Positions 6,816-11,752 of a DNA stretch of 11,752 nt are shown here, in pieces. The DNA lies in the NCBI GenBank assembly GCA_030620065.1, contig JAUXFJ010000024.1, positions 1-11,752 of the forward strand, read 5' to 3'. Source of the stretch: Anaerolineaceae bacterium (lineage in GTDB: Bacteria; Chloroflexota; Anaerolineae; Anaerolineales; Anaerolineaceae). The notes beneath the pieces are model-generated. The model ran no database searches and was not told the origin of the DNA. It saw nothing but the letters and a program-made list of their open reading frames with translations. The translations under genes and the position numbers were made by a program. Each line of letters opens with the position of its first letter. The stretch's first letter is position 1.

Positions 6816-7328
6816 ATGACTCTCGATCCAGTTCTTCTTGGCAATCTTTTTTCAACCCTGTCTGGCATTGCAGCTGCTTTCATTGCTGCATTGTGGATTA
6901 GCTTGGTCCTGTGGGTTTATCGAGACATTAAAACCCGCTCAAAAGATACCACCATAAGGATCCTTGCACCAATCTTGGTTACCTTGCTATTTCTACCGGG
7001 CTTTGTGATCTATCTTATCCTCAGGCCTGATAAAACACTTGAGGAATCATTTCAAAACGCATTGGAGGAAGAGACCCTCCTGCACACACTAACTGAAATA
7101 GAACACTGCCATCAATGCAATCGGCAGATCAAATCGGATTGGGTTTTCTGCCCTTACTGTCACACAAAATTGAAGAAAACCTGCCTTCGATGTGATAAAT
7201 TAATGGAACTCGCTTGGGACCTTGGCCCTTATTGCGGTGTCTCAAGCTTACAGGAGTTAAATAACACCACAGTCTTTAACCGTTCCTCGCACAATACACC
7301 GAGCAACCCCAATAATATGGATTGCTGA
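6816..7328 (+). CDS. two-TM membrane protein with C-terminal zinc ribbons
   Basis: The 170-residue product has two hydrophobic segments (about 14-35 and 49-69) joined by a short charged loop, so both ends probably face the same side of the membrane. A helical stretch (73-96, acidic in its first half) follows, then metal-binding motifs. The first ribbon is complete: Cys98-x2-Cys101 and Cys112-x2-Cys115. The second has Cys123-x2-Cys126, but its last pair reads GPYC, with Gly137 where a cysteine is expected and only Cys140 left; GGC in place of TGC would explain this. The tail (142-170) is polar and probably disordered. I do not know its function. The ATG at 6816 is preferred over a TTG at 6765 because AAAGG sits just upstream and a promoter lies between the two. 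It is first in the apparent operon with pfkB-like, parA and parB genes. Confidence 0.75.
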   Translation: MTLDPVLLGNLFSTLSGIAAAFIAALWISLVLWVYRDIKTRSKDTTIRILAPILVTLLFLPGFVIYLILRPDKTLEESFQNALEEETLLHTLTEIEHCHQCNRQIKSDWVFCPYCHTKLKKTCLRCDKLMELAWDLGPYCGVSSLQELNNTTVFNRSSHNTPSNPNNMDC

Positions 7329-7341
7329 GGCCGATTACTAT

Positions 7342-8199
7342 ATGAACGCCGTTACACACACCAACATAAGAGCAATTGACTATCTGGTCATTGGCCACAT
7401 CACACGCGACATGACTCCTTCAGGCTTCAGGCTAGGCGGCACTGCCACGTTTTCCAGCCTGACGGCACGCGCAATGGATTTATCAGTTGGAATCATCACA
7501 AGCTGTGATGCACAAACTGAGCTTGAAAACTATGAACAAATCCAGGTCGTCAACCTGCCTTGTGAGCAGAACACAACATTTGAAAACATCAACAGCGATC
7601 AAGGTCGTATACAATATCTATACAACACCGCTTTGCCCCTTGATCCATCGTCAGTGCCTCCTGTCTGGAAGGGGACACCCATTGTCCATCTCGGCCCGGT
7701 TGCTAATGAAGTTGATCCATCATTCATTGACTGTTTTCAGGATAGTCTCATTTTCATAACTCCTCAGGGATGGTTGCGCAATGCCGACACTGATGGCATG
7801 ATCCACCCAAAACCATGGAGCCTGCCAAATGAAATATTATCAAAAGTCACTGCCACGGTTATCAGCAATGAAGATGTTCAAGGTGATGAAGATCTGATTT
7901 CAGAGATGGCATTTTTTAGTAAGATTCTTGTTGTTACCGAAAACAAACTCGGTGCACGATTATATTGGAATGGAGATGTTCGACACTTCAACGCTCCACA
8001 GGTAACCTGCATTGAAGATACTGGCGCTGGAGATATATTCGCTGCCGCTTTCTTCAGTCGTCTTGCAGAAACAAAAGACCCTTGGGCGTCCGCTCGCTTT
8101 GCAGTAAAGCTGGCAGCATCATCGGTAACACGCAGATATCTGGACAGTATACCCACTAAAGAGGAAATCGCTTCTGCTTTGGTTGAGATCATTAAATAA
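7342..8199 (+). CDS. PfkB-family carbohydrate kinase (ribokinase-like)
   Basis: The 285-residue soluble protein matches the ribokinase/PfkB fold. A first strand (DYLVIGHITRD, 13-23) is followed by the di-glycine substrate region RLGGTATFSSLTARA (30-44). Near the C-terminus the family's catalytic signature EDTGAGDIFAAAFF (225-238) contains the anion-hole glycines and the base Asp231. It should transfer phosphate from ATP to a sugar, polyol or nucleoside, but the substrate cannot be told. The GGTATFSS segment lacks the Asn common in sugar-specific members, which recalls divergent groups such as inositol kinases; this is only a hint. The length is slightly below the usual 300-330 residues. GAGG (7327-7330) overlaps the zinc-ribbon stop and lies 11 bases before the ATG. 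It sits between that gene and parA with gaps of 13 and 15 bases, so co-transcription is likely. Confidence 0.85.
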   Translation: MNAVTHTNIRAIDYLVIGHITRDMTPSGFRLGGTATFSSLTARAMDLSVGIITSCDAQTELENYEQIQVVNLPCEQNTTFENINSDQGRIQYLYNTALPLDPSSVPPVWKGTPIVHLGPVANEVDPSFIDCFQDSLIFITPQGWLRNADTDGMIHPKPWSLPNEILSKVTATVISNEDVQGDEDLISEMAFFSKILVVTENKLGARLYWNGDVRHFNAPQVTCIEDTGAGDIFAAAFFSRLAETKDPWASARFAVKLAASSVTRRYLDSIPTKEEIASALVEIIK

Positions 8200-8214
8200 A
8201 ACAAGGATTAAATT

Positions 8215-9012
8215 ATGGGATTAGGTCGAGTTTATACGATCGTGAATCAAAAAGGGGGCGGGGGTAAAACCACCACTGCGAACAATCTAGGCGCCTATTT
8301 AGGATATTATGGCCAACGTATATTATTAGTTGATATTGATCCGCAAGCAAATGCAACTTCATGTCTCGGCATCAATAAGAACACTGTTAAAACTGGCATC
8401 TATGAAGTGCTCATTGGTTCAGAACAGCCGCTTGCGCAGATTCTACACAACCCGCGCTTCAAACTTTCCATTCTTCCTTCCTCGCCAGCTCTGGCTGGTG
8501 CTGAAATTGAGCTTATAGATTTACCAAAGCGCGAGACTCGTTTGAGAGAGATCATTGAAAAGATTAGAGATCGCTATGACTATATCTTGATCGACTGCCC
8601 TCCTTCCTTGGGTCTTTTAACACTTAATGGCCTTATGGCTGCTCGGGATGGGGTTTTGATCCCTGTACAATGTGAATATCTTGCCCTGGAAGGTTTGGGG
8701 CAGCTAACACAAACCTTGAATCGCATTCGTGGTTCACTTTTTCCAGAATTAACAGTACGCGGTGTGATCCTTACCATGTTTGATAGCCGTACCAATCTGG
8801 CGACAGACGTAGTACATGAAGTCCAGCGGGTTTTTACTGACCAAGTATTTACCACGATCGTCCCTCGCAGCATACGTCTCGCCGAAACCCCATCCTACGG
8901 AATGCCGATTTCAGTATATTCACCCAGATCAAGTGGTGCCCAAGCTTACGCAGCGCTTGCAAGAGAATTATTAATATCCGATGGGATTAACCTACCAATT
9001 TTTCAGGAGTAA
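8215..9012 (+). CDS. parA: chromosome-partitioning ATPase ParA (Soj-like)
   Basis: The 265-residue protein is a typical small chromosomal ParA without an N-terminal DNA-binding domain. The deviant Walker A box KGGGGKTT spans 13-20 with the signature Lys13 and Lys18. The A' motif is LLVDIDPQANATS (37-49), and the Walker B is YILIDCPPSLGLL (123-135) with Asp127. Arginines expected to touch DNA lie in MFDSRTNL (188-195) and PRSIRLAETPS (217-227). The family dimerises on ATP, coats the nucleoid, and is stimulated by ParB to move origin regions apart; it can also affect replication initiation. AAGGA seven bases upstream supports the ATG. parB follows after seven bases. Full length and intact motifs indicate a working protein. 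Confidence 0.95.
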   Translation: MGLGRVYTIVNQKGGGGKTTTANNLGAYLGYYGQRILLVDIDPQANATSCLGINKNTVKTGIYEVLIGSEQPLAQILHNPRFKLSILPSSPALAGAEIELIDLPKRETRLREIIEKIRDRYDYILIDCPPSLGLLTLNGLMAARDGVLIPVQCEYLALEGLGQLTQTLNRIRGSLFPELTVRGVILTMFDSRTNLATDVVHEVQRVFTDQVFTTIVPRSIRLAETPSYGMPISVYSPRSSGAQAYAALARELLISDGINLPIFQE

Positions 9013-9019
9013 GTAGACA

Positions 9020-9880
9020 ATGGCACGTAGACCAGGCCTTGGCAGAGGGTTAGATGCCCTGATCCCTAGCGGTGATCAGAATACACAGTCGTTCATCAGC
9101 GATAAGGATATTTCGCAAATACCTGTTGAAAAGATTTCCCCCAACCCACAACAGCCCAGAGGCACTTCCAATTTGGCAGACCTTGAAGATCTCGCCGCGT
9201 CGATCCGTGAACATGGCATTATCCAACCCATCATCGTAACACAAGCTGGCAATACTGACACATTCACGCTTGTAGCAGGTGAACGCCGTTGGCGGGCTTC
9301 ACAGTTGGCAGGTTTGAAGACCGTACCAGCAATTGTACGTACAGTCACGCAGCAAGAGCAGCTTGAACTGGCTTTGATCGAAAATATTCAGCGAGAAGAT
9401 CTGAACCCCCTCGAGCGCGCAGAAGCATATCAGCACCTCATTAACGATTTCTCACTATCTCACGAGGAAGTCGCAAAACGTGTTGGGAAAAGCCGCGTGA
9501 GCATTACAAATACCCTGCGCCTATTGAACTTGTCAAAACCCGTCCGCTTGGCATTAATTGAGCATAACATATCTGAAGGTCACGCGCGCACCCTTCTCTC
9601 TCTATCCTCCTCACGCGCTCAAGATGCCGCATTAACCACAATCATCAACCTTGACCTGAATGTACGTCAGACAGAAGCATTGGTTAAAAAACTGAGTGGC
9701 AAAAAACCAGTGGCTGTAAAATCGGCTGAAACACCACCTGAGATTAAAGATATTGAAGGTCGTTTACGCGGTTTCTTTAAAACCAAAGTGAATCTGAAAC
9801 GCAGCAAGAATGGAGGCAGCATTACCATCTTCTACTATTCCGATGAAGAGCTGAACGCCATCCTTGACCTAATCTTATAG
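9020..9880 (+). CDS. parB: chromosome-partitioning protein ParB (Spo0J-like CTPase)
   Basis: The 286-residue protein shows the full chromosomal ParB layout. The N-terminal ParA-contacting peptide is GLGRGLDALIP (6-16). The CTP-binding domain starts with VEKISPNPQQPR (36-47) and carries the C motif GERRWRA (88-94) and ENIQREDLNPLE (121-132). The helix-turn-helix that reads parS is at about 147-170 (SHEEVAKRVGKSRVSITNT), and a dimerisation domain fills about 243-286. The known family loads at parS as a sliding CTP clamp, recruits SMC and stimulates ParA. AGGAG (9005-9009) at the end of parA, ten bases before the ATG, is a strong ribosome binding site. I saw no parS-like sequence (consensus centre TTTCACGTGAAA) in the window, so its sites must lie elsewhere or differ. 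Confidence 0.95.
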   Translation: MARRPGLGRGLDALIPSGDQNTQSFISDKDISQIPVEKISPNPQQPRGTSNLADLEDLAASIREHGIIQPIIVTQAGNTDTFTLVAGERRWRASQLAGLKTVPAIVRTVTQQEQLELALIENIQREDLNPLERAEAYQHLINDFSLSHEEVAKRVGKSRVSITNTLRLLNLSKPVRLALIEHNISEGHARTLLSLSSSRAQDAALTTIINLDLNVRQTEALVKKLSGKKPVAVKSAETPPEIKDIEGRLRGFFKTKVNLKRSKNGGSITIFYYSDEELNAILDLIL

Positions 9881-9890
9881 AGCTGCCGTC

Positions 9891-11474
9891 TTGATTATCC
9901 TCTACAACGCCAATATTTACACAAAAATACCTGAGTTTTCTTCTGCCTCAGCACTTGCCATCCAAGGAGAAAGAATAATAAGCTTGGGTCCTGATAAACA
10001 GATATTATCGTTGTATGGAAAACACGCCAATGCTATCGATTTGCACGGGATGACAGTTTGGCCAGGCTTGACTGATGCTCATCTGCACCTGGTAAACCTA
10101 TCGCGCAGTCTAAAATCCATCGATTGTGAAACACCAACCCTGCAAGCATGTTTGGATAAAGTCGCTGAAAAAGCGCGTACCCTACCGCCCGGAGAGTGGA
10201 TCGAAGGTCATGGATGGAATCAAAACGTCTGGAAGGACTGCGTATACGGGACAGCCTCTCAATTGGATCACGTCTCTGAAGGTCATCCGGTATTCCTGAC
10301 TGCAAAATCCCTGCACGCTGCTTGGGCAAACACAATCGCGCTTGCTCTTGCCGGAATCAATGCACAATCACCAGACCCGCCTGGTGGCCATATTCAGCGT
10401 GATGCCGCAGGCACACCCACCGGCATACTGCTGGAATCTGCCATTGCCCTGGTCAGTAATATCCTCCCCACAGCCAGCCCCGAAAAGCTCTCCCAGGATC
10501 TGCATGACCTACAACCCTATTTCTGGCGCATGGGGATTACCGGTGTTCACGATTTTGATGGTGCAGATTCGCTTAATGCCTTACAAATCCTGAGTCAAAA
10601 TGGGCACCTTCAACTACGGATACGTAAAAACCTACCGGCTAAACTCCTTCCCCAAGCCATCGATTTAGGTTTACGCAGCGGGTTTGGGGATGATATGCTG
10701 CACTTAGGTTCCTTGAAGCTCTTTGCAGATGGCGCCTTGGGTCCCCAAAGCGCTGCCATGCTTGCCCCCTACCAAGGCTCAGATTCCTTCGGTACTTTGC
10801 TTTCAAGTAAAGCAGATATCCTCAAAATAGGCATCCCCGCAGTTGAAAGCGGCTGGAGTTTGACCATCCACGCTATCGGCGATCTTGCAAATCAAACGGT
10901 TCTGGACGCGCTTGCTGACATTCGCGCCCACGAATCAAAGAACCAACTAGCTCAACTGCCCCACCGCATCGAACACGTACAGCTATTGGATCCTGCGGAT
11001 CAAAAGCGCTTGGCTGCGCTCAATGTGATCGCCTCCGTCCAACCGCTGCATGTGACCTCAGACATGCACATCGTGGATAGATATTGGGACGGTCGGGCTG
11101 CAAACGCGTATGTCTTCCAGTCTCTGCTGAATCACCACACACGGCTGGTCTTTGGCTCGGATGCTCCAGTTGAATCGCCCAATCCCTTCTGGGGGTTGCA
11201 TGCCGCCGTGACCCGCAGACGACAGGACGGCACTCCCGATATCAATGGCTGGCACCCCGAACAGCGTATCACTCTCACAGATGCCCTGGATGCTTACACT
11301 TGCAATCCTGCCGCGCTCGCCGGTTTCGAAAACCGCCTGGGGCTGATCGCACCCGGATTTTATGCCGATTTGATCATCCTGCCTGTGAACCCCTTCACCC
11401 TGCTCCCTCAAAATCTATTCAGCATACTGCCTGAAATGACAATTGTAAATGGTAAACTCGTTTATCAGAAATAA
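9891..11474 (+). CDS. YtcJ-like amidohydrolase (Amidohydro_3 family)
   Basis: The 527-residue soluble enzyme belongs to the metal-dependent amidohydrolase superfamily, with an N-terminal sandwich strand (IILYNANIYT, 2-11) before the barrel. Metal-ligand candidates are His64 and His66 in DAHLHL, Lys276 in LKLFADGALGP, His327 in IHAIGD, His358 and His362 in PHRIEHVQ, and Asp424 in GSDAPVE. A C-terminal strand region ends with MTIVNGKLVYQ. This set fits YtcJ and N-substituted formamide deformylase relatives, which hydrolyse amide-type bonds; the true substrate is unknown. The start is TTG at 9891, ten bases after the parB stop, with only a weak AGAG. The next in-frame Met is 54 codons later, inside the conserved region, so TTG is the best choice, perhaps reached by reinitiation after parB. 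No export signal is seen. No functional link to ParAB is obvious. Confidence 0.88.
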   Translation: MIILYNANIYTKIPEFSSASALAIQGERIISLGPDKQILSLYGKHANAIDLHGMTVWPGLTDAHLHLVNLSRSLKSIDCETPTLQACLDKVAEKARTLPPGEWIEGHGWNQNVWKDCVYGTASQLDHVSEGHPVFLTAKSLHAAWANTIALALAGINAQSPDPPGGHIQRDAAGTPTGILLESAIALVSNILPTASPEKLSQDLHDLQPYFWRMGITGVHDFDGADSLNALQILSQNGHLQLRIRKNLPAKLLPQAIDLGLRSGFGDDMLHLGSLKLFADGALGPQSAAMLAPYQGSDSFGTLLSSKADILKIGIPAVESGWSLTIHAIGDLANQTVLDALADIRAHESKNQLAQLPHRIEHVQLLDPADQKRLAALNVIASVQPLHVTSDMHIVDRYWDGRAANAYVFQSLLNHHTRLVFGSDAPVESPNPFWGLHAAVTRRRQDGTPDINGWHPEQRITLTDALDAYTCNPAALAGFENRLGLIAPGFYADLIILPVNPFTLLPQNLFSILPEMTIVNGKLVYQK

Positions 11475-11486
11475 GTTCTTTTAAGC

Positions 11487-11516
11487 TCTTTCAATTCGGT
11501 ACGTCTTAGTGAAAGA
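11487..11516 (+). repeat. inverted repeat after the amidohydrolase gene, weak terminator candidate
   Basis: TCTTTCA (11487-11493) and TGAAAGA (11510-11516) are perfect 7-bp arms around a 16-base loop, 12 bases after the stop at 11474. The stem is AT-rich and no T-run follows, so it is not a classic intrinsic terminator. It is the only hairpin-like structure noticed at the end of the five-gene block. Confidence 0.3.
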
Positions 11517-11613
11517 TTCATAAGCCCACACATAACATTAACTTTATAGATCAATTCACAAGTAATCAGATCTGGGGAAGTAATACTTCAATTATTAACA
11601 TATTGGAATGGGT

Positions 11614-11619
11614 TATAAT
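11614..11619 (+). promoter_or_regulatory. candidate -10 element for the right-edge gene
   Basis: A perfect TATAAT lies in the AT-rich gap after the amidohydrolase gene. A good -35 at normal spacing is lacking: TTAACA (11595-11600) matches five of six positions but is only 13 bases away, and TTATTA (11592-11597) is 16 bases away but matches poorly. Transcription would start near 11626, ahead of the ATG at 11653. The region is so AT-rich that chance matches are expected. Confidence 0.35.
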
Positions 11620-11652
11620 AAATTAAACAACATCAATAAAATAATATTAGAT

Positions 11653-11752
11653 ATGTCACATCACTTTATGCAACCTAAATCTCAAGTTACCTCCCTCGAT
11701 CAAATCAGAAAGCAGATTAAAACCGCTCGCGTTAAGTCGAAACGCAGCTTGA
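11653..11752 (+). CDS. 5' end of an unidentified rightward gene (truncated by window edge)
   Basis: An ATG at 11653 opens a frame with no stop up to the window edge, giving 33 residues. The visible part is basic, with SLDQIRKQIKTARVK and then SKRSL at the edge. I cannot assign a family from this. In-frame ATGs at 11608 and 11668 are alternatives. None has a convincing Shine-Dalgarno sequence, and the residues between 11608 and 11653 are coded by very AT-rich codons that look non-coding, so 11653 is preferred. The candidate -10 at 11614-11619 fits this choice. Whether the gene is real needs the sequence beyond the window. Confidence 0.4.
   Translation, partial: MSHHFMQPKSQVTSLDQIRKQIKTARVKSKRSL

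Noticed and set aside
9076..9348. Minus-strand open frames within parB
   Set aside because: They lie antisense to the conserved ParB CTP-binding domain and carry no motif of their own.
8215..9880. parS-like palindrome near parAB
   Set aside because: I looked for the TTTCACGTGAAA centre across the window and found no convincing match; fragments such as CACGT occur only alone.
11058..11411. Minus-strand open frame of 117 codons
   Set aside because: It is antisense to the conserved C-terminal half of the amidohydrolase and has no recognisable domain.
11608..11652. Earlier in-frame ATG for the right-edge gene
   Set aside because: The added residues would be coded by very AT-rich codons overlapping the TATAAT element, and GGA directly abuts the ATG, which is too close for a ribosome binding site.

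Overview
The window looks like a chromosomal segment of an anaerobic, moderate-GC member of the Chloroflexota, most likely an Anaerolineae-type bacterium. This placement is an inference from style: GAF-rich SpoIIE-type phosphatases, a ParB-like/Usp fusion and a two-TM zinc-ribbon protein. No rRNA or other taxonomic marker is present. I see no mobile element, CRISPR array, tRNA or rRNA. Coding density is high, and only two non-coding stretches exceed about 150 bp.

Left block (1-4787): a leftward gene is cut by the window edge and diverges from a three-gene rightward operon. The operon encodes a STAS anti-anti-sigma-like protein, an RsbW/SpoIIAB-like serine kinase, and a 1292-residue cytoplasmic phosphatase with about six GAF-type modules ahead of a SpoIIE/PP2C domain. 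Together these are the three core parts of a partner switch. The kinase phosphorylates the STAS protein, the phosphatase reverses this when its GAF array is triggered, and the STAS protein decides whether the kinase is free to hold its target. The target, classically a sigma factor, is not in the window.

Middle (4731-6464, minus strand): a 577-residue protein joins a ParB/sulfiredoxin-like N-terminal domain to a conserved middle region and two UspA domains, of which only the second keeps the ATP-binding motif. Its 3' end overlaps the phosphatase gene tail-to-tail by 57 bp, with codons exactly in antisense register. A 326-350 bp AT-rich region (6465 to about 6815) then separates it from the next, rightward block.

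Right block (6816-11474): five closely packed rightward genes (gaps 13, 15, 7 and 10 bp) encode a two-TM zinc-ribbon protein, a small PfkB-family kinase, ParA, ParB and a YtcJ-like amidohydrolase. An extended -10 element just before the first gene probably drives the set. ParA and ParB are complete and look functional for chromosome segregation, but no parS-like site was seen. A further rightward gene begins near 11653 and runs off the window.

The points most worth a second look are the ParB-like/Usp/Usp fusion beside a complete partner switch, the codon-register 3' overlap between the two, and the segregation genes sharing an apparent operon with a sugar-kinase-like protein and a membrane zinc-ribbon protein that has lost one metal ligand.
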